A DNA stretch of 27,370 nucleotides from Fidelibacterota bacterium. Its GTDB lineage: Bacteria; Fidelibacterota; UBA2242. Location of the stretch: positions 1 through 27,370 of the forward strand of contig JALOAB010000008.1 in assembly GCA_023229045.1 (NCBI GenBank). The letters are read 5' to 3'. Of the stretch, positions 7,689-14,789 are shown piece by piece (position 1 is the first letter of the stretch; each line of letters opens with the position of its first letter). A model generated the notes under the pieces. That model saw nothing but the letters and a program-made list of their open reading frames with translations. It was not told the DNA's origin and ran no database searches. Made by a program: the position numbers and the translations under genes.

Positions 7689-8216
7689 TTATAATGACTC
7701 AATTATTTTTATTGCATGCTTTACTGAGTATGAGAATAAATCTATTAGAATAATTTTCCTCTTTTCTGCATCAGAAGTAAATTTTGTAAAATCTTTCGGA
7801 TTTTCATGAATGATTATTTTACAATTCTCAATAATTGCATCTCCATAAATTCCTCTATCATTTCTGTTATTTTTTTTGGTCTTATCGGGTAATATAGATT
7901 TAAGTGTATTTCCGATATTTGATTCAGTTTTATCTCCCCAAATAGAATTTATATTATTCCATATTAGATGACATTCTTCCCAATTTTCATTAAAGATATG
8001 AGAATTAACTAAGGTATAGTTATCTAAGACATTTTGCCCAGAATTATTATATAACTCATTTATAGTTCGCTCACTGTAGCAAATAGAATATTTTTCAGAA
8101 TTATTTTTTAAGTAATTGATAACTTTCCGAGCCTTTTTTACTCGATTATTTGTATCAATCTTTCTCTGACCAAGATAACTTATCCAAACACCTGTATCAA
8201 TTAATATACGTATCAA
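7689..8216 (-). CDS. PIN-domain-like ribonuclease
   Basis: A 175-residue protein with the acidic layout of PIN nucleases: D7 in RILIDTGVWISYLG, E54 in SERTINELY, D120 and D126 in NDRGIYGDAIIENCKIII, and D142 in NPKDF. PIN proteins cut RNA, often as toxins of VapBC pairs, but no small antitoxin gene lies next to it. The start is TTG at 8216, preceded at once by an in-frame TAA, so no earlier start is possible in this frame; AGG of TTAGGC lies about 10 bases upstream. The gene begins 15 bases after the AmrB-AmrA stop, so it could be read from that operon. The partner is the nuclease gene 77 bases downstream. A toxin-like effector in a defence module is inferred, not shown. Confidence 0.65.
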   Translation of the reverse strand: MIRILIDTGVWISYLGQRKIDTNNRVKKARKVINYLKNNSEKYSICYSERTINELYNNSGQNVLDNYTLVNSHIFNENWEECHLIWNNINSIWGDKTESNIGNTLKSILPDKTKKNNRNDRGIYGDAIIENCKIIIHENPKDFTKFTSDAEKRKIILIDLFSYSVKHAIKIIESL

Positions 8217-8224
8217 TTATTTTG

Positions 8225-8232
8225 TGCCTAAC
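8225..8232. repeat. 8-base direct repeat, right end of AT-rich insert
   Basis: An exact copy of TGCCTAAC at 4168-4175. On minus it reads GTTAGGCA, and its G is the last base of the AmrB-AmrA stop codon TAG. The PIN gene start follows nine bases later, the short distance typical between a cassette boundary and its gene. Confidence 0.5.
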
Positions 8233-9749
8233 TAATCACTGTCGTTGTCAAACGTTTCGCGGTTGAACACCTGCGCTGAGAAGACCTGGATTTCGGTGTT
8301 TTTATCCTGCCAGGCGTTGCGCGGCAATCCGGCTTTCAGGCAGGTGTGTTCCAGGAAGGTTTCGCGGTCCCAGCCGTAATCGGTAGCCACCTGCGGCAGG
8401 AGCAAACCCTGAGAATAACCGCGTTTCAGGATGATGCCGTGCTTGCCGACTTCAATCACGGACGGATCGGTGATCGTCTCCGGAACGGTCAGCACGGAAA
8501 TCTCGACGGTGATATTCTTCAGCTCGCCGGGTGAAACCGGCGAGAAGCGCCGATCGTCCAGAGCGGCGGATTGCGCCATCTCGATTACGGTTTGGTAGAG
8601 CGGTGAAATCGGTAGAATGTAGCCAATACAGCCGCGCAGTTCGTGATTTTTCTCGAGAGTGACGAAAGCGCCGCGCTTGACTTTCAGGCGTTCCGGCACG
8701 TCTTGTGGAGCCGGCAGAGGTTTTTTATTGACGGCGGCGGCGACAGTTTTCTCAGCCAGATCGAGAAGGAAGAGTTGCTCTTCCCTGGTAAGATCGCTTT
8801 TGTTTAGTTGGTCAGCGGAGGTGGCTTTAACCTCTTTTTTACTTTTCGGATTCTGGTAGAGTGCGGCCGCAATGTAGCCGACAACGGCTGACTTATCGCC
8901 ATAGGGAGCGTCGCCGCTATTGGCGACATTCAGAATCTCGATCTGTTGATTTTGTATTTGCTGGGCGGCAATCAGGAGAGTCGTGATCGGTCCGCCGCCG
9001 CAGGCTTCGTAGGCTTTGCTGACTAATCCATCGTAAAATGACCGGGCGTTGAGTTCTTTAAGCCGCTCGACGGCGCGTTGGTCGATTTTCTGGCAATCGG
9101 CATAAGAATGATAATGGGAAAAATCGCTGGAAACCACGATCAGAATGTCTTTCTTAGTCAGCAATTCGCCCAGCCGTTTACCCAGTGAGTTCAATACTGC
9201 CCAGTCGTGAGTTCCGATTATGATCGGCACAATCGGAGTATTGGGAAGCACGGTTTGCAGAAATGGCAGTTGAACCTCCAGGCTGTGTTCGGCGCGTTCG
9301 AATCGCCGTCCGACGTGACCGTTATCGGAAAACTTTGCCAGACCATCGGCGGTGGCAAATTCGGCGGCCAGTTTTTTATCGACCGTTACCTTGCCGAGCG
9401 GCGTCAGGTAAGCATCTCCGGGATAGATCGCCGCAAACGGAAAATACTCGACGTGACAGGGCGCCAGGATAACAATGGCATCATACTTGTGCCCTTTAAT
9501 TTCGCGATAGGCATAAGCCGCCACCGGTCCACTGTAAACGTATCCGGCATGCGGAACGATAATGCCAAAAGGTTGGTGCGGCAGGGTTTGTGCTCCGGCT
9601 TGCTTCAGATAAGCCGTGATTTGCGCCGTGATTTCAGCCGGTTTTGCCGGGTAGAAGGCGCCCGCGTTGGATGCCGGTCGCTCCTGAGCGATTGAAAATC
9701 CAGCTAACATTGATAATGAGAGTAGCATAGTAAACACTCCATTTTTCAT
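8232..9749 (-). CDS. amrB-amrA: AmmeMemoRadiSam protein B-A fusion (Memo + AMMECR1)
   Basis: A 505-residue two-domain protein. After a signal peptide (residues about 1-21, ending GFSIAQE) comes a Memo-like domain (about 24-300) with VPHAGYVYSG (H67), LAPCHVEYF (H99), EHSLEVQLPFL, SSDFSHY and C250 in EACGGGP. These are the positions of the metal site described in human MEMO1 (two His and one Cys). A linker leads to an AMMECR1 domain (about 325-500) with the invariant LRGCIG (371-376), DDRRFSPV and ITVEISVL. Separate genes amrB and amrA are the usual arrangement. ATG 9749 is chosen because GGAG lies six bases upstream; a TTG at 9761 would run into the radical SAM gene. It starts two bases after the amrS stop. 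The system is named by genome association; its reaction is unknown. The signal peptide suggests action outside the cytoplasm. Confidence 0.88.
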   Translation of the reverse strand: MKNGVFTMLLSLSMLAGFSIAQERPASNAGAFYPAKPAEITAQITAYLKQAGAQTLPHQPFGIIVPHAGYVYSGPVAAYAYREIKGHKYDAIVILAPCHVEYFPFAAIYPGDAYLTPLGKVTVDKKLAAEFATADGLAKFSDNGHVGRRFERAEHSLEVQLPFLQTVLPNTPIVPIIIGTHDWAVLNSLGKRLGELLTKKDILIVVSSDFSHYHSYADCQKIDQRAVERLKELNARSFYDGLVSKAYEACGGGPITTLLIAAQQIQNQQIEILNVANSGDAPYGDKSAVVGYIAAALYQNPKSKKEVKATSADQLNKSDLTREEQLFLLDLAEKTVAAAVNKKPLPAPQDVPERLKVKRGAFVTLEKNHELRGCIGYILPISPLYQTVIEMAQSAALDDRRFSPVSPGELKNITVEISVLTVPETITDPSVIEVGKHGIILKRGYSQGLLLPQVATDYGWDRETFLEHTCLKAGLPRNAWQDKNTEIQVFSAQVFNRETFDNDSD

Positions 9750-9751
9750 GA

Positions 9752-10879
9752 TTAACTCCAAAAACCGGGAATGTCAGTTTGACAGTACCGGCACTTGCCG
9801 TTCTTCAGTGCCACAGCACGCAGTTGATAGCCAATGCGCTCGATGACTTTTCTTCCACAGTTCGGGCAATAGGTGCTTTCCGTGGCATGCCCCGGAACAT
9901 TGCCAACGTAAACAAAACGTAAGCCACACTCACGGGCGATGTTGTAGGCTGTTTCGAGTGTTTTAACAGGCGTCGGCGGCAGGTTCTCCATTAAATATAA
10001 AGGGTGAAAGCGCGTAAAATGAACCGGCACGTCCGGTCCGAGGTTTTGCATTATCCACTCGCACATCCGGCGAAATTCGGCCGGCGAATCGTTCTGAGTC
10101 GGAATCACCAGATTGACGATTTCCAGCCAGAGGCTACTCTGTTTGATTTGAATCAGAGTGTCCAGTACCGGTTGCAGAGTGCTGTCGGTGATATCCCGAT
10201 AAAAAGCGTCGGAGAATGCTTTGAAATCAACCTTGTACGCCGAGAGAACGCCGCATAAATCGCGGAGTGGTTCGGGATTGATATAGCCGTTGGATATCAT
10301 CACGGTATGAATCCCGTTAGCCTTTGCAATTTTGGCGGTGTCGACGATATATTCGGTTGCGATGGTCGGCTCGGTATAGGTGAAGGCGATGCTCGGGGAA
10401 TTGATTCGTTTGGCCAGGCTGACCAATTTTTCGGGCGTATAATATTCAAAAGGAACGTCTTCCGGCGCCACCTGTGAGATATTCCAATTTTGGCAAAATT
10501 TGCACTTCAGATTACAGCCAGCCGTGGCGACTGATAAAACCTTAGTGCCCGGCAGGAAATGAAAGAGCGGTTTCTTCTCGATGGGGTCGTTATTGATCGC
10601 GCAGAGTCGCCCGTAAATCAAAGTATTGTAAACGCCCTGCCGATTTTCACGCACCCGGCAGTAACCGCGCTTACCATCGGCGACCAGACAGGCGCGCGGG
10701 CAGAGCAGACAGCGGACTTTGCCGTCGGATAGTGTGGTATAGTAACGCGCAGACCGGATATAAGGTTTGGAATCGCCTGGCGATTTTGCCAGGCTGGATC
10801 GGAGCAGACGCGGAACGAAAAGCGATGCGCCTATTCCGGTTCCGACTTGCACGCAAAATTGTCGGCGCGAAATTGACAT
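9752..10879 (-). CDS. amrS: AmmeMemoRadiSam system radical SAM enzyme with Tat-like leader
   Basis: A 375-residue radical SAM protein. The [4Fe-4S] motif is C122-x3-C126-x2-C129 (CNLKCKFCQNW). A cysteine-rich segment precedes it (C57, C60, C64, C74; CLLCPRAC...GYC), as in PFL-activase-like AmrS proteins, and a zinc-ribbon-like tail closes it (YCPNCG...CRYC). FTYTEPTIATEY lies in the barrel. The N-terminus MSISRRQFC followed by a weakly hydrophobic stretch looks like a twin-arginine export signal, which is odd for an enzyme that needs cytosolic SAM. The ATG at 10879 has no strong ribosome binding site and begins four bases after the lipoprotein stop, so translation is probably coupled. Its partners are the AmrB-AmrA fusion downstream and the polyferredoxin and DUF362 protein upstream. 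Confidence 0.9.
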   Translation of the reverse strand: MSISRRQFCVQVGTGIGASLFVPRLLRSSLAKSPGDSKPYIRSARYYTTLSDGKVRCLLCPRACLVADGKRGYCRVRENRQGVYNTLIYGRLCAINNDPIEKKPLFHFLPGTKVLSVATAGCNLKCKFCQNWNISQVAPEDVPFEYYTPEKLVSLAKRINSPSIAFTYTEPTIATEYIVDTAKIAKANGIHTVMISNGYINPEPLRDLCGVLSAYKVDFKAFSDAFYRDITDSTLQPVLDTLIQIKQSSLWLEIVNLVIPTQNDSPAEFRRMCEWIMQNLGPDVPVHFTRFHPLYLMENLPPTPVKTLETAYNIARECGLRFVYVGNVPGHATESTYCPNCGRKVIERIGYQLRAVALKNGKCRYCQTDIPGFWS

Positions 10880-10883
10880 AATA

Positions 10884-11345
10884 CTACATCAGTTTTTTAT
10901 CAATGGCACGAGCGACGTCGATTAAATATTGATCCTTGCCGGTCAGATTTCGCATGGCAGTGATGCGCACGAAATTATTGCCACGATAAAATGATACGAA
11001 TCCCGGGGTTTGACTGCCTTCGGTTCCGATCAACACTTTGGTAATCGACTGATAACGGCGATATAAGTTGCGGGCGTTGGCTTCATCGGTTGTGATGAAA
11101 ATTTCGACTTTAATTTCCTTGTAGTCCGCGCTACGCAGAGTCTGGATAACCGCTTTTTTAACCTGATAGCCGAGCAACATCTGGCTGTTGTTGCCATATG
11201 CTTTTTTCAAATCGTTCTGGTTCGAATAAACCTGGCGTTCGACCATTTGCCAGTCAGACAGATCGTCCGGGCGAATGGAATATTTACGGGCGGCACAACC
11301 GCTGAAAAAAAGCAAAGCAATCAATATTGGTATAGCTGTTTTCAT
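10884..11345 (-). CDS. Small lipoprotein, possibly DUF6599-like
   Basis: A 153-residue lipoprotein. Its signal peptide ends in the lipobox FFSGC (Cys17). The body (KEIKVEIFITTDEANARNLYRRY, then GFVSFYRGNNFVRITA) is reminiscent of DUF6599-type proteins, which sit near Fe-S and DUF362 genes; that link is from memory of the pattern and weak. The ATG at 11345 overlaps the polyferredoxin stop as ATGA, so the two are translationally coupled; a longer frame exists but would add a basic, non-exported leader. It probably sits on the periplasmic face of a membrane near the Fe-S protein. Confidence 0.7.
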   Translation of the reverse strand: MKTAIPILIALLFFSGCAARKYSIRPDDLSDWQMVERQVYSNQNDLKKAYGNNSQMLLGYQVKKAVIQTLRSADYKEIKVEIFITTDEANARNLYRRYQSITKVLIGTEGSQTPGFVSFYRGNNFVRITAMRNLTGKDQYLIDVARAIDKKLM

Positions 11346-12877
11346 ATGTACAACCTTTCTTCGCCTTCGCGGATTACAATCACGCCGGCCTCGCCGTTCA
11401 GTGGGCATTTATTCTCGCAAATTCCGCAACCGATGCAGAGCGTCTCATCGATGTAGGGATAACTGATAACGCGCTTTTCACCGGAGACCGGATCGACATA
11501 CTCGCGTTTGTGGACCTTGATGGCTTTGTCGGGCGTCGGGCAATGTTCTTCGCAAACGAGACAATCTTCATTCAACCGATACGGGATACAGCGGTCTTTG
11601 AGAAAAATTGCGTGTCCCATTTTGTACTTTTGCTTGGCGGTTTTATCCAGCGGCTGGATAGCTTTGGTCGGACAAATCTGCCCGCAGAGATTACAATTGT
11701 ATTCGCAATAACCACGCCGGTATTGAGTCAGGGGCGTCAAAAATCCTTCCAGTCCGCTTTCCAAAATGGATAATTGCAGGCATTTTCCGGATGTAGAGCA
11801 GATGCGCACACATTCGCCGCAACGAATACAGCGTTCGAGAAATTCGTCTTCGATTAATGCGCCGGGCGGTCGGATCAAGCGGTCGGTTTGACGCGGGTTG
11901 ATTTTATTAATGGATAAAAATCCAGCGCCAGCCAGGGCGGTCAGACTGGTTCCGATGAATGCCCGCCGGGATAGATCGATTTTATTCATCATCTGCCGGG
12001 GCGAGCGCCAGCCGAAACTAATCGCATCGGTTGGGCAGTCGTCTTTACAATTCAGGCAGAGAATACATTCGGACTTAGCGGTCGTCACGAAGTCGGACTC
12101 GATTGCATCCAATTTACAATTATGTTGGCAAATGCCACACGCGGTGCATTTTTCGCTATCGACGATCCGGCGTAGCGGACTGAGGCGGGCGACTAAGCCC
12201 AGCAGGGCTCCCAGCGGACAGAGATAGCGGCACCAGAAGCGACGACTTAATCTGCTCAAACCGAGGATGACCAGAAAAATAATCAGCGGAGCCGCCAAAC
12301 CGTTAAAGCTTGGATTCCCGACCGGAAAGAGGAAGCCGATCAGTTTATCCTGAAAATTCAGCAGGGCATCGGGGAAAACGCCAATCCCGATTAAACCACT
12401 TAGAATAGTGTCGAACAACAGGAAGAATAACGCCATCCCGATCACGCCCAGCGAGCGCCAGGCAATCGGCAAGGGGTCTAACAGCCAGGCGTATTGAACG
12501 CCACAAATTGCCAATACGATTACCCCGACCAGTAGCGCTATTTTAAGGAATCGCCATTTCCTGTAGCAGTTCCGTTTTTTAGGTTTCAGGATGTGATCGC
12601 TGGCGTCGATCATAGTCCCCAGCGGGCACACCCAACCGCAAAATGCCCGACCAAAAATTAACGGGCTGATGAAAACGATCAACGCCAGTAAAAATATAGC
12701 ATCGAAAAACCGTCCGGCGATCTGGGTCGTCAGGGCTGTTAGTGGATCTAACCAGAGAAAGAGTTCAGGCGGTATCCAGGGTTTAAAAGGGTAAGTCGCC
12801 TGCAAGATCGTTAAGGTGAATAGCAGAAAGAAAAAGATCTGTGAAATTTTCCGCCACGTTAACGGTTTGATTCTCAT
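11342..12877 (-). CDS. NapH/NapG-like fused membrane polyferredoxin
   Basis: A 511-residue electron-transfer protein. The first part (1-235) has about five membrane segments and the two NapH-type motifs FCGWVCPLG (80-87) and WCRYLCPLG (216-223). Then come ferredoxin clusters CTACGICQHNC (244-254) and CILCLNCKDDC (271-281). At 303-309 a second, internal twin-arginine motif SRRAFIG with a hydrophobic run (to about 323) marks where a NapG-like part begins; it has CIRCGECVRIC (350-360), CNLCGQIC (395-402), CLVCEEHC (439-446) and CIGCGICENKC (481-491). In nitrate-reductase systems NapG and NapH are separate and pass quinol electrons to the periplasm; no nap catalytic gene is here. The start overlaps the DUF362 stop as ATGA, and its own stop overlaps the lipoprotein start. 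It may feed electrons to the radical SAM or Memo partner. Confidence 0.85.
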   Translation of the reverse strand: MRIKPLTWRKISQIFFFLLFTLTILQATYPFKPWIPPELFLWLDPLTALTTQIAGRFFDAIFLLALIVFISPLIFGRAFCGWVCPLGTMIDASDHILKPKKRNCYRKWRFLKIALLVGVIVLAICGVQYAWLLDPLPIAWRSLGVIGMALFFLLFDTILSGLIGIGVFPDALLNFQDKLIGFLFPVGNPSFNGLAAPLIIFLVILGLSRLSRRFWCRYLCPLGALLGLVARLSPLRRIVDSEKCTACGICQHNCKLDAIESDFVTTAKSECILCLNCKDDCPTDAISFGWRSPRQMMNKIDLSRRAFIGTSLTALAGAGFLSINKINPRQTDRLIRPPGALIEDEFLERCIRCGECVRICSTSGKCLQLSILESGLEGFLTPLTQYRRGYCEYNCNLCGQICPTKAIQPLDKTAKQKYKMGHAIFLKDRCIPYRLNEDCLVCEEHCPTPDKAIKVHKREYVDPVSGEKRVISYPYIDETLCIGCGICENKCPLNGEAGVIVIREGEERLYI

Positions 12878-13773
12878 GCTTTAAAGGAATAGATGACGGG
12901 TTTGAATTTGTCGGTGTCGATCTGTCCCATGCCGGCCGCGTGGGCTAGTTTCAAGTATTCCAGCGATTGTGGATCAAGATCGAAAATTCTCGCCGCCCAG
13001 GCATCCACCAGGACGCGGTCGGTACCAGCGAGAATCGTGTTCATTTGCTCAACGTCTTTCAAATCGCCGCCGACCGGTCCGTTGCGTCGCAGAATGCGAA
13101 TGGCGTCGATGATAGTCAGATTCGGTTTGATCGCCCGGTTGATATCGACGATTTTTTCGGGGAAGGGGCGATGAATACGACCGCGCTGTCCACCCAGCAG
13201 TCCCATCATATTCTTGAAACCGGAAGTAATGCCGGAGATTCCGTGATGTTTTAAAATGGGGATATTGATCAGTTTGTCGGCGTTGAAAACTTCCTGATGG
13301 ATTGGCCAGCTTTTAATTTGCGTACCGTCTTGAATCTGAGTTTCGACAAATTGGTTTTCGCGGACAAAGCGGACATCGGCGCCGGCTTGCCGGGCATATT
13401 CCGGAATTTTGCAGGCATCGTAACAGCGTCGGGCTTCGTTGCAGGTATTATCGAGAATCACTACCTTTTTGGCTCCAGCTTCGAAACAGAGCCGGACAAT
13501 TTCAGCGACCAATTCGGGATTGGTGGTAGCGGCATATTCCGGCGCGCGGTCCCAGCTCAGGTTTGGTTTAAGCAAGACATAGTCACCCTTCGCGACAAAA
13601 CGTGACATTCCACCCATCATATCCAGTGTTTTACGGATCATCTCAACAATCTGACCGTTCTTGACCAGCACTAAATCGACCGTTTGGGTTTCTTTTCCCA
13701 TTATCCGGGGAACTCCCAGCATGATTCCGCCGGTCAGTACAGCGCTGGTTTTGATAAATTTTCTTCTATCCAT
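12874..13773 (-). CDS. DUF362 domain protein with Tat signal
   Basis: A 299-residue protein whose leader MDRRKFIKTS plus hydrophobic stretch is a clear twin-arginine signal. The DUF362 body (about 30-290) is shown by VLLKPNLSWDRAPEYAATTNPELV, AKKVVILDNTC, INIPILKHHG and SGFKNMMGLLGG. DUF362 proteins often accompany ferredoxins and are thought to be Fe-S- or redox-linked, but no reaction is established. ATG 13773 is chosen because AGAGGTG lies five bases upstream; a longer frame from 13791 would spoil the Tat leader. It is the first gene of the operon with the polyferredoxin, lipoprotein, amrS and amrB-amrA. Confidence 0.85.
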   Translation of the reverse strand: MDRRKFIKTSAVLTGGIMLGVPRIMGKETQTVDLVLVKNGQIVEMIRKTLDMMGGMSRFVAKGDYVLLKPNLSWDRAPEYAATTNPELVAEIVRLCFEAGAKKVVILDNTCNEARRCYDACKIPEYARQAGADVRFVRENQFVETQIQDGTQIKSWPIHQEVFNADKLINIPILKHHGISGITSGFKNMMGLLGGQRGRIHRPFPEKIVDINRAIKPNLTIIDAIRILRRNGPVGGDLKDVEQMNTILAGTDRVLVDAWAARIFDLDPQSLEYLKLAHAAGMGQIDTDKFKPVIYSFKA

Positions 13774-13791
13774 ATTTACACCTCTTGGCAT

Positions 13792-13828
13792 AAAATAAGG
13801 TTTATATCGTTTGCTTTCAAGCTGAAAG
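13792..13828 (-). promoter_or_regulatory. Promoter with overlapping inverted repeat for the amr operon
   Basis: On minus, TTGAAA (13820-13815) and TATTTT (13797-13792) are 17 bases apart, giving a leader of about 20 bases before the DUF362 start with its AGAGGTG site. A perfect inverted repeat CTTTCA-AGC-TGAAAG (13814-13828) covers the -35 element, so a repressor or sensor binding there could block the promoter. Prediction by eye. Confidence 0.45.
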
Positions 13829-13892
13829 ATTGATCAAAACAAATTTTGAAAGCCGCCGCCGAAAATTTGAAATATTTTGCTATAGATTTTAT

Positions 13893-14495
13893 TTAAGGTT
13901 TCAGGATAATAAGCGGAGCCTGACCTGGTTTTTTTATATCCCACTGATAATCGCCATACGGATTAAAAGTCTTTGGCTGGATATCGGCGTTATGCTTAAC
14001 AATCTGAACTCCTTTTTCGACTGAAACGTTCAGATTACCGGATACTTTGGCGTCGATGGCTTGCAATTGACTAAGATCTTTTTCAGTTAGTTCGAAAGCG
14101 GAGATTTTAAGCGTTCGGTCCGGTTGGCTTTCGATACTGAAAATTTTCATATCTTTAGATATAAAATGATACTTTTCGCCGGCTTTGCCGGTGTGTTCAA
14201 CGGTAACCTTATAGCGACCATCACCAATATAGCGAACCGCTTTAAAGTCTGGATCTTTCTTAAGTTCTGTAACCCAGTCTTTGAGGGATTTCTCATCTTT
14301 TTTTGAGATTGAACCTTCTTTTATGGCGGAAAGCGCAGGAGCGAAGGCCAGATTTCCATTATAAATGAATATAAAATCCCCGTTTTTTCTGACTTGCACT
14401 TTAGTCGTAAAATTCTCCGGAATGAAACAACTGCTAAGTATTAGTAAGAGTAAGATTCCGCTGACGATCAGTAGTGATTTTTGAATTCTGGGCAT
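13893..14495 (-). CDS. Hypothetical lipoprotein
   Basis: A 200-residue protein that I do not recognise. The signal peptide ends in the lipobox LSSC (Cys23). The mature part starts with TTKVQVRKNGDFIFIYNGNLAFAPAL, has a charged, Lys-rich middle (KKDEKSLKDWVTELKKDPDF) and an immunoglobulin-like beta pattern later (YKVTVEHTGKAGEKYHF). The ATG at 14495 has an excellent AGGAGGAG four bases upstream; a longer frame to 14543 lacks this. It is 119 bases from the amr operon, so probably separately transcribed, and divergent from the TonB receptor. Confidence 0.7.
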   Translation of the reverse strand: MPRIQKSLLIVSGILLLLILSSCFIPENFTTKVQVRKNGDFIFIYNGNLAFAPALSAIKEGSISKKDEKSLKDWVTELKKDPDFKAVRYIGDGRYKVTVEHTGKAGEKYHFISKDMKIFSIESQPDRTLKISAFELTEKDLSQLQAIDAKVSGNLNVSVEKGVQIVKHNADIQPKTFNPYGDYQWDIKKPGQAPLIILKP

Positions 14496-14663
14496 GGCTC
14501 CTCCTGACAAAAGTCTTTTTTTAGTTTGATTATTAAAAGGCAATCTCTCATCATTATTTTAAGGAATGAGAAAATCAGAAACACGTTGAATAATACTGAT
14601 TATCAATCAGGAGTGCAACAATTTTTAGGTCAAGCTTTGACAGGTGATATGGTATGAAGATCA

Positions 14664-14693
14664 TTATCCGTAGTCTGCAAATGTTTATCCGTA
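14664..14693 (+). promoter_or_regulatory. Tandem activator-type site TTATCCGTA x2
   Basis: TTATCCGTA occurs at 14664-14672 and again at 14685-14693, exactly 21 bases apart, which places both copies on one face of the helix. They lie about 65-95 bases upstream of the TTGACT element, a normal place for an activator. The cognate regulator is not in the window. Confidence 0.4.
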
Positions 14694-14756
14694 TCTTGAA
14701 AACTTGGGATAGATATAAAAAAAATGATTAAAAATCGAAAAATCTGATTTTTTTCC

Positions 14757-14789
14757 TTGACTTCTTAAACCGGTTCAATTAATATTGAA
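14757..14789 (+). promoter_or_regulatory. Promoter with overlapping LacI-like operator
   Basis: TTGACT (14757-14762) and TAATAT (14780-14785) are 17 bases apart. The spacer holds a 14-base near-palindrome TTAAACCGGTTCAA (14765-14778), centred on CC/GG in the style of LacI-family operators, and it overlaps TTCAAT-TAAT-ATTGAA (14774-14789). A repressor here would directly block transcription of the TonB receptor cluster. The leader to the start codon would be about 200 bases long. Confidence 0.45.

Larger units (their letters stand above)
4175..8231 (-). mobile_element. Putative integron-cassette-like AT-rich insert
   Basis: The block is clearly richer in A and T than its flanks: a hand count gives 16 of 60 G+C at 7321-7380 and 27 of 60 at 9121-9180. 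All three of its genes lie on minus. It is bounded by GTTAGGCA on both sides; the minus-strand left boundary overlaps the TAG stop of the AmrB-AmrA gene, and the far boundary ends the attC-like inverted repeat. No terminal inverted repeats, transposase or integrase are visible. Conservative insertion of a cassette (or two) at a G/TT target would give this picture. Chance similarity plus ordinary gene gain cannot be excluded. Confidence 0.4.

Noticed and set aside
4168..8232. Transposon with 8-base target duplication
   Set aside because: The two ends (GGTTCGCAGG and, inverted, CAAAATAATT) share no terminal inverted repeat and no transposase is present; the cassette reading fits better, though it is unproven.
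9207..9695. 162-codon plus-strand frame
   Set aside because: It lies wholly antisense to the Memo domain, whose conserved motifs fix the minus strand as coding.
9750..9761. TTG start at 9761 for the AmrB-AmrA gene
   Set aside because: The TTG overlaps the GGAG that serves ATG 9749, and the signal peptide begins at 9749.
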